A stretch of DNA of 64,000 nucleotides, from NCBI GenBank assembly GCA_020809705.1, contig CP085834.1, positions 1,798,001-1,862,000 on the forward strand. The letters run 5' to 3'. Positions 12,559 to 23,361 of this stretch are shown here, piece by piece. Below the pieces are notes generated by a model that was not told the DNA's origin, did not search any database, and saw only the letters and a program-made list of their open reading frames with translations. A program made the translations under genes and the position numbers. This DNA is from Calonectria ilicicola. Taxonomy: Eukaryota > Ascomycota > Sordariomycetes > Hypocreales > Nectriaceae. Positions within the stretch are counted from its first letter, which is position 1. Every line of letters starts with the position of its first letter.

Positions 12559-13567
12559 CTATTTGGGCACTGGAAGAGGGTCCCGGACATGGGCGAACTC
12601 ATTCTTCTTCTTGACGCTCAAGGAATCGTAGAAGATGTGGTTGATCCTGTTTGCCGTAACCACGGTCAATTGGCTAGTGCCAACCTTGGTACTACCATCG
12701 AGGTTCTCTGGGCTACCCCACTTGCCTCCCTCGTCTCTGATAATGCGTCGCAGGTTGTCGTGAGTATCGGTGTAGTAAGCATACACCCTGTTTTCGAAAA
12801 ATGTGGCCGTGATGGACGTGAGAGTCTTGGCATCGGTGGTTGTTGTAATGTTGTGGGCTATGGCAGGTAGAAGCATCCGTTAGCATTCAAGTTCGGCGCA
12901 TCGCAGTGCGAATCATGGCACATACTCTGATTTTGGTCCACGTTGTACTGGACGATGTGACCCTGATCCACCTCTTGGAACAGAACCAAGCGTTCACCTG
13001 TAGTTGGCTCGTACCAGGCAGCCAGAGACGAGTTCAGCAGTACCCCTTGGAACTTGAGGTAGGCCGAGGTGTTGCCAGTCTGAAGATTGTACTCGCTCAG
13101 ACGGGTTTCGCCTTGGTTAGCTCCACTGAGACAAAGTTGTTAGCAGGGTGATTCAGGAGGGATTAAATGGGCAAGACATGCCTGAGGAAGTAGATCCAAG
13201 CGGTGTCTGCGGACGATGACATGGCGATTTTGTTGTTCGCCAAGGACGTGTTGGTCAGCTTCTGGTAAATTGGTGCGATGAGTGAAATTTGGTTGACAGT
13301 AGGTTCAACATCCTTCTCAGTTTCAGGCAAAGTAGCAGCTGCAACAAAGTCGATGCCATTGTATCTGGCAGTGGCAATCTCGGAGGGGTTGAGGATATAC
13401 CCTTTGTAGTCATCGTCACCCGAAGCCCAGTAATCGCTGTCTGGGTCCTTGCTCTTGCTGCCAGACTTGATGCCTACGGCGAGCTGAGCGGTGCTAGTGT
13501 TGTAGAATAGATTGATGTTCTGTTCGTCAGGAACGGCCTGGTTAACGATGGCTGCGAGAGCGGGCAT
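12559..13567 (-). CDS. Beta-propeller (fucose-lectin-like) protein
   Basis: Predicted 294-aa protein from exons 13567-13182, 13125-12926 and 12857-12559. The first intron (56 nt) appears to be a GC-AG intron (CAG/GCATGT...CTCAG), because only this junction keeps frame (FLSGANQGETRLSEYN). The second (68 nt) is a normal GT-AG intron giving DQNQTHNITTTT. The protein starts directly with MPALAAIVNQAV, without a signal peptide. It contains repeated blade-like units with aromatic strands followed by polar turns (for example YAYYTDTHDNLRRIIRDEGG then KWGSPENL), reminiscent of fungal fucose-specific six-bladed propeller lectins, whose size is similar. The sugar-binding residues cannot be confirmed. 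It sits inside the giant-protein block and may supply a carbohydrate-binding function. The fold call is tentative. Confidence 0.6.
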
Positions 13568-15084
13568 TGTGATGTGGTGATGCTTTAGTTGCAAAGTTAC
13601 AAAAGATGTCTGTCAATGAAGTATGATGAGTGTGATAAATTGTTGGGTCAACCTGTTTATAGTTGCTTTCATTATTGGACTCTTCATGTTAAAAACCTTA
13701 AGGATACCAACAGGCCTGCCACTTACTCTTCTCGGTGTTGTGGCGATAACCGCACGCGACATCTCACCATCAGCCAACACAAACACAGCACCTGAGACAT
13801 TAGTTCCGCCATCGGCCGGCCCGTTACTAGACAATCTTACCCCTCGCTGGCCTCACACAAGTCTCGGCGAGACCGCTGCGGGGTTGCAGTGATTTTCGCG
13901 GTTGTAATCCAAATGGTACCCTTCAGCTCTCCACAAAAGCGCTGCTCAATTCCTCTCACGCCTTGAAGCGGATAATGGCGTTGCGTATACGGAATATGAC
14001 ACAAAAGATTCACCGCACGAGCCTCCAGAAGCACCCAATAACATGCCATGGAGGTGATGTTCAAACTTTAACTAGGCACGCATGTAGTCAGACGTGTGGG
14101 TGGATCATCCACTCCGGATGAGAGATTCCTCCCGTGTCGGCTCGACCCTCGCAACCTTGACTGAGACATCTTGTCCTCGGTACCAGTACTTCCTACATCA
14201 TGGTCCATTTTGAATTCCAAGGTTACCTTGCGCCTTGGCAATGGTGACACGTCATTTCCATTTGCTGCTAATGCAAGGTGTGCTTGCCACAAAAAACATG
14301 GGATGGGTTGTGGTATCGGATACCTGACGCGTTTGACCATGCGTGACGTAGCTCCAAACGAAGGAAGAAAATGTAAGACAAGAGTACAAACCAACCATGA
14401 GATTGAGCTAGCGTAGGTGATAGAATGCGGAACCCATATTTGATGAGCTAGTCGCTGTGTCCTTGTTGACAGGTCCCATCGAGAGCATGTATCCCCGCAC
14501 GGGAAGGACACTAATGCACTATAGACCCTCTTGGGAAGTTCAGCATCGAGACTCGCGCCACTGTCTCAGTCAGCACAAGTAAATGAGGGGTTGCATCTTG
14601 GGGACATCGGCAATTGTTAGTGCATGCATAACAGCGGTCAGAGCGAAAAAATAGGTTATTCGAATATCAAGATAGAGCGTACAGCGACGCATCGCTATTA
14701 TTCGAATTCGAAGGAAGTCGCTCCTAGAGAGGTTATGAAGGAAAGAGGTTCATGATGCCCCCCTATGCAATCAGGTTTACCTTTACGTTTGACAATTTTG
14801 CCATGAGCTGAGTGTTATGTGGGAAAATCTGACCCGGCTCTTGAATGATTGAGCAAGGTCCAGTTGTCACATCACATCTCTTCAGAGACCTTTCAAACTC
14901 TGCTGTTTGTATCAAGAGAAAATACCTCTAGTATACAGAAATCCATTCGTCAGTCTTCTGTCCAAGTCATTTTACCAGTCAGAACTCTCTGGGGGTTTTC
15001 TTTGTTGGACACTGCACGCGAATACAGTGCACACCAAGGAACACGCCAACAATCGCCTAATATCAGCCATTCCTGAAAAGCAAC
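13568..15084. promoter_or_regulatory. Divergent intergenic region
   Basis: This 1.5-kb gap separates the start codons of the lectin-like gene and the 1217-aa gene and should contain both promoters. Short frames occur, including an 89-codon frame at 13623-13892 with one hydrophobic stretch. None has supporting family features or splice structure, so none is called. Two TTATTCGAAT-like words lie near 14656 and 14700. Confidence 0.4.
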
Positions 15085-18000
15085 ATGGCCATCTTCCCTG
15101 GGGGTAAAAGCACGCGAGTCGACTCGCCACGACATCTCACCATCCGACACTCGCGGCGCGTTATTGCTACTCGGAAGCGTGAGAGCCGGCTACCACGCGT
15201 CGCGGCTGCTGGAGAAGTGGCCAAGGAAGGCAATGTCAGCGAGAGCGAGGAAGAGATTGATCCTCTCCAGCCAGGCGAAGAGAAACTCAACTCTTACTGG
15301 GCACCTGGCCTAGAGGCTGGGCCAAAGCACATCATCACCGTCACGCAGACGGTTGATGCACACACCGGTTCACCTCTAGTCCTCGAGGCAGAACGAGACT
15401 TTTATGTCGACGCACCACAATTTTCGCTCCCAGACGGCAGCGTGCACTCGACATACCCCCCAGCAGGTTACAGCGATGACCACCGCATCCTGCCTCACAT
15501 CGTCCTTACGGATCCCCATCTTCCTTGGGAGCGTCTTGGGAGCCCTAGTGCTGGCACAAATGCAGAATTGAAGAATCACTTTAGAATGATGGCAGCGGGA
15601 CATGACGTTCAGGCAGTCCGTAACCGTGTGCCGTGGCTGGTAATCTTCTCATTCTCCCAGGATGAGTTGCGTTTGCCACCCGAGGATCTCGATACCATCT
15701 TCAAACCCACTAGTTCCGGTGTCATTAAACCCGTGAAGCAGTCATCCACCATGACAGTCAACATGAGCATTGCCGATTTATGGACGCTGGATAAAAATGT
15801 TGTTGCCACGCCGGTGACGCCAAACCTAGGTCCAGACACCATGAAAGACAGCCGTGGCGACTTCATTTTTGTCAACCCAGATCTATTCAAAAGCCTCTTC
15901 TCAACCTTTGATGATGACGGGAAGCGCGTTGAAAGTACCAATCCAAATACAACGCAGTACCAGTATCTATCCCATGTCCGCAAGGTCAATGGCTCAGGTA
16001 TGGCGCTCGCGGGCGTTGAGGACACAGCCGTATTTAGCATTGTTGTGGGCAACCGCTCAGGGCCCCTCGATAACCTTACACCAACCACAGCCTGCGTGCA
16101 TCTTGTGTCAATTGAGGGCGTTGAGGATATGAAGTTCCCAACTGGTAGTCAGCGATATGTGGCACTTTGCTCGCTCTACAGCTGGAACTACACAGTCTTG
16201 CCCGCCAACACTCTCAATGTTCCCGACGCATTTGAGCATCTCGGACGCACATTGGATGTGTTGCGTGCGCCCGAAAAGATCATTGCCCCGTTGCGAAGTT
16301 CAGACCAGAAGATCAAGCAGCGTGTTGCACGTCGCCTTGATGATGGCTACACATTGGTCAAGTATCGCACACAAACGGGTGAGGCCACTGTTGCGCTTTA
16401 CAGAGGTCCATTCACCCCGACCTATGTTAGCAAGGAGAATAATCCAAAGATGGAAAACCTGGACATTTGTTCCAACTCTGGTGTCGACCTGCAGATTATT
16501 GACAAGGAGCTAGGAATAATGGACATTACGTATTCAGTGGCGTGGCAAACTGGTCGCACTATGGCTCTGGGTGATGAGACGTTCACCGCCGCTCTCGTGC
16601 GACTGAGAAGCAGCATCCACAAAACTGCCTCCGCCGAAGCCAAGCTACAGACCATTAAAGACATTGACGACGCTGCGATCCGGACTAGAGGGGAGGTTCT
16701 CAGTGGCCTTTCCAATGTCGTCAACAGTCTTGCAACAATTCATCTTGGCGATGGTGGCGATCCGTCAGCTCCGCCTCAACGACCCAACATGCCGTCATTT
16801 GAACGCGGAGGAGCAAAGAAGCGCTGGTTCCGCCCTCGGCTCCCCCGTGCTGATATTCCCAATTTATCCTTTACATCGCCCTTGATCGAGGACAAGTACC
16901 CAAAGACGGCTCGAAATGCAGCCCGTTCGCTCGCTGGTAGCACCGGCGGTGGTTTATTCGATGAGACAAACGCCCCCATGTCTACTGACTGGATGATTGT
17001 TCTGTCGTGGCTGGTGGATCGTATGTTCTTGGCGGGAGTACCTGCACACTGCTTGTTGCCAGACGCAACTTATTTAGAGACGGAGAGCTTACGCTTCTTC
17101 CGGATCGATGAGTACTGGGTCGACGCTTTGATTGATGGAGCGCTTTCCTTGGGCAATCATTTCGGCGACGACCTGGACCGGGTGGCCATCAAAAAAGCAC
17201 TCAATGACTACATCAAGCACACGCCTGCAGGGCTTGACCACCCGATGCAAATCCCTTCCTATGGATTCTACTTGAGATCAGACCTAGTCACCATGTTTCC
17301 TGATCTGCGGGTTGAAGTCCGTGAAGACGGCGACGCCATCCGAGCCGCTGGGCAAGACCCCCCAGGGGGTGCTCCGTTGCTGCGACACGAAATCGTTACG
17401 GATGGAGTCATGATGGCCTTTATGGATCGGCAGCCTGGTCAGCCAGAGTTTTCTAGCTTGGTATTTACACAGCCAGCACATCAGCAACGCTTTGCTGTCG
17501 CTCGAGGGATCGGCACCGACGAGATCAAAATCAACATCCGGCGGCAATACACGGTTGACCAGACCACCAGAGAGACGGACAAGAAGAGACACGATGCTCT
17601 AAAAGAGTACATCTATCACCCAAAGGGCGATCAGTCGACTGATAATCCTTTCATCTGGGACTCTCAGCCTGGCTCCGGTCTCAATGACCTGCGCATTCTA
17701 AGACTGCCTCGGTTTGCTGATCTCCAACTCAGCACCTTACAGGAGCTGATGCCAACTTACCAAGAAGGGGGAGAGATGAAGAAGTACTTTGATGACAATG
17801 CCTCCACATCGGCACTGTTTGCCATGCAGCTGAATGATCCCATCTACAGTCTGACTATCGATCTCAAGCCCCATCCGCCTTCTACCAGCCTGGCTAGTTT
17901 AGGGCCACCTGGAGGCACTAGCGGTCCCGAGTTCAGGACACTGAAAAGGCTGGGAACTGCTCGCGTTAAGAGGCTCACGCATGAGAATCACAAGGACGAC

Positions 18001-18738
18001 GCTACATCTCCCGCAAAGGTTCAGAGCGAACTGGTCTCGGATGATGATGAAGCTGCTACATTCCAACGTCATGAAAACTACGCCCCCAGCACACATGCTC
18101 TCTCCAAGCATCTAGCCCCAAATGTGCGAAGTCTTACGGCCTTTCCTGATACTAGGGAGGCAATTTCGGCATTGGCAGAGATACGTGGCCCAGCAAACCC
18201 TCCTGAGTATGACATTCGAGTCGGTAGCAATGTCCCTGGCAAGTGGAGCAGCATTACCCTCGGAGACCCGAATCTGGAACAAGATTTAATCTTCTCAGTT
18301 TGGCTTAGAAACGACAGCAACCAGTACAAACTTGTGGAACTCGACATTGAGATCAAGCTCGGTCCGGCCCCAAAATCAGCAACCGAGGATTACAAATACA
18401 TCATGCAAAATTACACCGGCCCTGGGGCACACATGCTGACCAACCTGCGCTTCAACATTTTACCTGCAATGGTCGAGAATAGCAACGAGCCTTCTCTTCG
18501 TCTTCGCCTGCTGCCCCGTGCCGCAAAGGGCTGGATTGACGTCACCCAGGTTCGCGAGCTGAGCTTCCTGCTTGGACTCGCCAAGGTGAATGCGCCCAAA
18601 GTGAGCGTGGCTCAACTGGAAATCACGTCGTGGGCCTTTTATTGCAGGGACAATCAGAACCCCAAGGTAGGGCCCGATGATGTAATCAGGATCGACAACC
18701 GCAACACGCTTGTCACAGTGAGAAATCCCAAGCCATAA
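15085..18738 (+). CDS. Uncharacterised 1217-aa intronless giant protein
   Basis: A single 3.65-kb frame encodes 1217 aa from an ATG at 15085 (MAIFPGGKSTRV). No signal peptide is present. The N-terminal 45 residues are strongly basic, followed by an acidic patch (SESEEEIDP). The segment near residue 182 (RNRVPWLVIFSFSQDEL) and the later block with WVDALIDGALSLGNHFG and YGFYLRSDLVTMFPDLRVEV resemble, from memory, large uncharacterised bacterial proteins. I cannot name a Pfam domain. Like the 1410-aa gene it lacks introns although nearby genes have them. It is flanked by the lectin-like gene and the deaminase-like pair. A structural or scaffold role in a joint complex is inference from size, strand-rich composition and context. 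Confidence 0.8.
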   Translation: MAIFPGGKSTRVDSPRHLTIRHSRRVIATRKRESRLPRVAAAGEVAKEGNVSESEEEIDPLQPGEEKLNSYWAPGLEAGPKHIITVTQTVDAHTGSPLVLEAERDFYVDAPQFSLPDGSVHSTYPPAGYSDDHRILPHIVLTDPHLPWERLGSPSAGTNAELKNHFRMMAAGHDVQAVRNRVPWLVIFSFSQDELRLPPEDLDTIFKPTSSGVIKPVKQSSTMTVNMSIADLWTLDKNVVATPVTPNLGPDTMKDSRGDFIFVNPDLFKSLFSTFDDDGKRVESTNPNTTQYQYLSHVRKVNGSGMALAGVEDTAVFSIVVGNRSGPLDNLTPTTACVHLVSIEGVEDMKFPTGSQRYVALCSLYSWNYTVLPANTLNVPDAFEHLGRTLDVLRAPEKIIAPLRSSDQKIKQRVARRLDDGYTLVKYRTQTGEATVALYRGPFTPTYVSKENNPKMENLDICSNSGVDLQIIDKELGIMDITYSVAWQTGRTMALGDETFTAALVRLRSSIHKTASAEAKLQTIKDIDDAAIRTRGEVLSGLSNVVNSLATIHLGDGGDPSAPPQRPNMPSFERGGAKKRWFRPRLPRADIPNLSFTSPLIEDKYPKTARNAARSLAGSTGGGLFDETNAPMSTDWMIVLSWLVDRMFLAGVPAHCLLPDATYLETESLRFFRIDEYWVDALIDGALSLGNHFGDDLDRVAIKKALNDYIKHTPAGLDHPMQIPSYGFYLRSDLVTMFPDLRVEVREDGDAIRAAGQDPPGGAPLLRHEIVTDGVMMAFMDRQPGQPEFSSLVFTQPAHQQRFAVARGIGTDEIKINIRRQYTVDQTTRETDKKRHDALKEYIYHPKGDQSTDNPFIWDSQPGSGLNDLRILRLPRFADLQLSTLQELMPTYQEGGEMKKYFDDNASTSALFAMQLNDPIYSLTIDLKPHPPSTSLASLGPPGGTSGPEFRTLKRLGTARVKRLTHENHKDDATSPAKVQSELVSDDDEAATFQRHENYAPSTHALSKHLAPNVRSLTAFPDTREAISALAEIRGPANPPEYDIRVGSNVPGKWSSITLGDPNLEQDLIFSVWLRNDSNQYKLVELDIEIKLGPAPKSATEDYKYIMQNYTGPGAHMLTNLRFNILPAMVENSNEPSLRLRLLPRAAKGWIDVTQVRELSFLLGLAKVNAPKVSVAQLEITSWAFYCRDNQNPKVGPDDVIRIDNRNTLVTVRNPKP

Positions 18739-20073
18739 TGTATCAGCATGTCAAGGTAGTTAAGTAAGGTTCTAGGCAGTATCAGTGGTATCAAACATGG
18801 AGGGGGAGTTGAGTTATTTTTGTGTTTATTTTCTAGCTCCTTCATACTCTTAGCTAAAATTCACTCTTTGGAATCATTATAAACTATATGAAAAACGCAT
18901 ATTGCTATCACAATTTCTGACAATGTCGAAATTCTCCGGAATTCGACTGAATAACGTAGTTTGTGCGGTTGTGATTATCCGGCCGACGCTGATAACCCAA
19001 ATGCATACCCTATTTCTGGTAGAACCATGCGATTCCCCTTAATAACTCATAGAAATTGATTTACCGACTAAATTTTCCTTTCCAGTAGTCAAATTGAGCC
19101 ATGCTCTAATTGCAGCCGCCGTCTGATCCACGCCGGCCGCAATCTGTGTAAATTTCCCTCTACCCACTACGCCAATGGTTTAATCCCGTTTTTGCAATAT
19201 GTATCCAACTCATGATAAATAAATAACTCTACACATAAATATACATGATAAGTCAAAAGCGGCAAACCGGCTTCGCGGCAAAGCAAGGTGTGTTTGCGAT
19301 ACGAACCAGCATGGTCAAACTAACGCATGCGTCCCGTTCCGTGACCGGCGCCTGGGGATTGCCGTGCCGTGCCCAGAGGGAGGGCACCACACTACTGCAG
19401 ATAACAGCTGACAGCATATTTCTGGTGGGGGCTTTTTTAGCTCACAATGGTACCATTGGTTCGGCGTGTCTGATACTGAGGGGAATTTAGTTGCAGACGC
19501 CCCATTGGGCGCGATGTAACGCCTGCATCACCACTTACATTTCGTGGGAATAGGCTAGTATCTTAAGAGCGCCTTAGAAAGGGACAACATGATGCATAGT
19601 GTATGACATTAAGCATGTGTGATTGGCCCAACTGGCGCTTATGTCTTGGTCTGCCAGACGCCAAGAAGTGAATTTCCAAAGCGAATATGACAGAGCAGCT
19701 GCACAGCTCCCCTTTCCGCCTGTGAACAAGATCTACGAGCCTATCACGGTCACATAATACGGGCATCGCATGGCATAGGGTGCTTCGTATTCGCCTCCTG
19801 CAAGCCTCGTCACATACTGGCTGGGATTGCATTGTTTAGCTTTCACATTTCAAAGTAGCTGTCCATGACCACACCCTTACAAACGAAAAAGCGAAATTAT
19901 CCAGTAAAAGCAGTAACATCCATCGGCATTAGCCGCGTCTTACGTCAATATCATCTTAAAAGGAAACTATGCATTGTGCCCAATGTAGAGCTCAGGCGAC
20001 ACACAGCTCAACACGGCACAGACCGCCTGTTCTACCCCTCAAGGATGATACATTGACACTAACGTTGAACGAC
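18739..20073. other. Convergent intergenic stretch
   Basis: A 1.3-kb gap between the convergent 1217-aa gene and the 109-aa gene. It is AT-rich at first and mixed later. Short ATG frames (81 codons at 19245-19490 plus; 89 codons at 19563-19832 minus) have no recognisable features and are not called. No tandem or inverted repeat stands out. Confidence 0.4.
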
Positions 20074-20533
20074 CTATGACACGACTGGAAGCAACTCCCT
20101 CTCCACGCTTCCCTGGCCCGGAGACTTTTTCATTTCCGCCAAGATTGAATTCAAATCCGTTGGTTTGGTGAATTCGTACACGTCACCCGACAGCATGTTC
20201 CAGATACAACATTTGCCACCCGATGTAAACATGTAAGCGTCTCCGCCACTCCGACGGCTTTTAATCATAACCGGCTGCGGGCTGCTCAGGCCAACGCTCT
20301 TGGCGGCTAGCGTGCCCTCGCCATCGGCTGCCCAGTGCGTTTTGGTGCTCATCTCAGATGGATCGACAGTCCAGCCATCTGGAGGGACTATTTGACCAGA
20401 CTAAGAGGCGGTCAGTGCGTGAGCTGAAAACCAGCAAGGGGGGTAACATTGAGGGGTTAAGCGGAAATGATGAATGCAGTTAAGTCCGGAATAATGCATC
20501 AAGTCATTGTTGAGATGTATCGTTACTTACCAT
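20074..20533 (-). CDS. Small 109-aa protein with start-codon-only exon
   Basis: Predicted from exon 20533-20531 (just ATG) and exon 20400-20074. The 130-nt intron begins GTAAGT directly after the ATG, has an ACTGACC branch-like word and ends CTCTTAG. Splicing gives MSGQIVPPDGWTVDPSEMST and continues in the open frame. The alternative is an internal ATG at 20352, giving a 92-aa protein, but the coding-looking sequence upstream of it favours the spliced form. The protein is mixed alpha/beta in character, with a central hydrophobic turn GGKCCIWNMLSG and no signal peptide. I recognise no family. It is divergent from the deaminase-like gene, 362 bp apart, which suggests co-expression. A partner or protective role towards that protein is only a hypothesis. 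Confidence 0.65.
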
Positions 20534-20895
20534 GGCTGGCCACGGCAGAATTTAGTGTCGGGGGATAGTCGACTCGTGGGTGGATGAAGCAATGAGGGGT
20601 GAAAAGTTGAAGTTAAGTGCTTCAACCAGAGCGACAGTGTGGCCCTTAATTTATCCACAATTTAGAACACGTGTTTTGTTAAACAGACTTCAATCCAATG
20701 TACTATGTACCTACCAGTTTCTTCCAGTCTTGCAAACTCAGAACCCGAAGTGAATTCTCAGCTTAGGCATCAAACCGCGTCCCTCTCATAACGACCAGAT
20801 TCCGGTAGTTCATGATCCCCCGCAATTGAATACCTCTACTACTTCAGTTTCTGCCAAGCTGTCCCTCAGGTCAGGTCAGATATTGCAACAAGAAA
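20534..20895. promoter_or_regulatory. Divergent promoter of small protein and deaminase-like gene
   Basis: A 362-bp region between two divergent ATGs. It contains an ACACGTG E-box-like word near 20668. No gene is visible. Coordinated expression of the pair is inferred from the short shared upstream region. Confidence 0.5.
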
Positions 20896-22124
20896 ATGGC
20901 CCAGCCCGTTCTCCTACCTGCGTTTGGCTCCAAACCAGGCGAAAATTGGTTCCGCAACGCCTTCAAATGGGATAGGGATGCTGTAAGTACCAAAGGCCCA
21001 ACAGATCCGTGGTTTCAATGGGATAGAGAATCTAACTAGCTGTTAGATTTACGATTGGCTTGAAAAGGCCTCAAGGGGAGAGGTTGGAGGTGATCGATCA
21101 AAGGACCCGGCTGTTCAAAGATTGCTGAAAGATGCAGTGTCCAAAATAAAGGCGTTATCGTAAGTATCCGGTGCCAATAACCGACCAGACAGCTTATTTA
21201 CAAGAAACAGGCTCCTAGATGGCACAAATTACAAAAGTCCTGAACCCTACTCTCACTTCCCGCGCTCTATCATCGAGGATTGGGACGCTTCTAAAAAGGA
21301 CACTGACTCCAGGTTCAAACTATGGGAGTGGGAAGGAATTTACACTCGCGGCCCCAAGGATGCAAAAATCAGCATTCCCTATTGGAACCCATATGATCTG
21401 CTGGGGTATTTCTTGAGTCTCCTTGGTCCTGCACCTACAGACGCCACTAAGAACAACTTCTTCCTACCCTTGACGGCTGTTTATGGGCGATGGTGCTCAA
21501 AGATTGCAGGAGCTCCGCCAGGACAATACGGCTATAAGCCCCCAGTAAAGGGGGCTGGAACGTGGCCGTACATGTATCAATGCACATGGTACGACGCCCA
21601 GGATTCTCAATCAAAAAAGTGGTTCTTTCTTGGGGCATCGATTAGCGGCGATGCATTTCTCCCACCCCAAGTTGGGCAGTTCAAAAAGTTGGTCCAGACT
21701 CACCGATTCAACATTGTGCGCTCATACCCAATGGTCAAGCTGATTCAGAACGGCGACTTTAAATGGTCTCCGGAGCAGATCAACACAGGCGGCTCCGGAA
21801 ACCCATTCGGAAACTGTGCCGAGACATATCCTTTTACAGAAAAGTTTTACAGGTATGGGCCCTTGCCCTGCGTCACCTGACGCAAGCTTGTTCCCATTTC
21901 TAACATGCTGCAGGGACAGGAACAAGAACCAAAATCTCAGCGGCTTAGCCCTACAGCGAGACTTCATGAGCAATCCCAATACTACAGAGTATAATGGGTT
22001 AAAAGAAGGCGAGGTTTGGACAAACCTTGTTGGTCCTTGTCAGAACTGCGCATTCCTGCTTCAGAAGGCCGGAGCACAGCAGGCGAGATTCGCGCCAGAG
22101 TATGAGAAAGATCAAGCTCCATGA
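20896..22124 (+). CDS. Putative deaminase-fold protein (CAE...PCxxC)
   Basis: Predicted 350-aa protein from exons 20896-20982, 21047-21159, 21211-21852 and 21914-22124. All introns have GT-AG ends and splicing keeps frame throughout. The C-terminal third shows GNCAETYPF (Cys269-Ala-Glu271) and, 52 residues later, GPCQNCAF (Pro322-Cys323-x-x-Cys326). That spacing and sequence match the zinc-binding [HC]AE...PCxxC signature of the cytidine deaminase superfamily: the three Cys would hold zinc and Glu271 would shuttle the proton. The wording GNCAE is closest to YwqJ-like and related deaminases of bacterial polymorphic toxins and fungi. The N-terminal 240 residues are Trp/Tyr-rich and unrecognised. 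There is no signal peptide. The substrate (free base, nucleotide or nucleic acid) is unknown. The motif is seen; the activity is inferred. Confidence 0.7.
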
Positions 22125-23361
22125 GGATGAGAGAAACATTTATTTGGGGCACAGGTACTACAGAGAAGAACGACTGTCAATACATTACTCAGTAAACTTT
22201 TGTTGCTCAGAAATCCGATTGACTCAGAGTGACCTGACCCAAGCAGAACATTGGCTTTAAAGAACCACAAGCATTGATATGAAATGATAATCGTATTCGG
22301 TTATGAAAGGTATGCCGGTTCCAACATCCAGGATGGAATGAAAGAGTATTATAAAAAGTCGCGTAATAGGCACTTGTACTACAAAGTCTTAGCATGAGTG
22401 AATCAGCTGGGCACTTTTCGATGGGAGGGAGCACCAAGTCAAGTAGCCCGATTTAGCAGGCATTTAGCAGTTGTTTAGTTTGATGCTCTCATTATTAAAT
22501 CAGGCCAGGTAACTGTAATAATTAATCATTCTAGCGTGAAAACTAGAAAGATTGATTTAAGGTAGCTAAAGATACTCACTTGTAAGAGTTCTTTGATACT
22601 TGTGGTTTAGTTAGCTATAGGGTAAGACTTAATTAGGCTAGCTTGAAAAGAGTGGGCTCTTTGTGTGTCATTGGTCCGGTCAGACCAGGGGTAAGTCAGC
22701 TTGGCGGTACACTCCTCATCCCTCCCTTCCCTTCTGACCATTGTATGGTCTTTTTGAGAATTGAATTTTAGTTTTTTGAAGAAGGAGTCATGTTAAGAAA
22801 CATGAAGTGGTTAATTATTCATAATATGGTGTCTTTTACGATTAATTTCCTGCTTATCGAGGAGAAGGACAAAGGTAGATAGACGATTATCACGGTGCTG
22901 ATCTGAGAAAGGAACTTGTCATCTTGGCTTTGAGAACATAACCAAAAAAATTGGGAGATCTATGCAGAAAATGCATAAATTGCTAGTACTATGAATCGGC
23001 TCGCTCATTCGTTGATTTTGCATTTTGAGTTGAATACAAGGTCTTTTGGCTATGTGATAGATGGAACTTGGTCAGAGAGTCCTGATGTCACTTGATAAGC
23101 ATGTTCTTGCTTATGGTCGATTTATGCGGGGTGGGGTACGAGGGCGTAATCTTGGAGCGCTTGGCGCGATTGGCTAACAAACGAAGTAGGCCATTGTCCA
23201 GGGCACTCCCGACCTGGACTCTGCATCAGTTGGTATCGACCTGTATCGCCTCACAGGGCTTGACTGTTTGTCCTGATATTGTGCCGTCCTGGCTCTTAGA
23301 GTGGTCCACCCTGATTGAGGATTTGAACACATCTAGGGGATCTCGCTAGCGCACCTGATAA
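22125..23361. other. AT-rich intergenic stretch
   Basis: A 1.2-kb AT-rich gap before the HET gene, with many stop codons on both strands. A short frame with ATG at 23101 (83 codons) abuts the HET gene but has no recognisable domain. An imperfect GGTC...GACC inverted repeat near 22673-22687 is the only structure noticed. Confidence 0.4.

Noticed and set aside
14068..14511. Minus-strand 147-codon frame in the divergent intergenic region
   Set aside because: Begins at GTG, shows no family features and has no splice partners.
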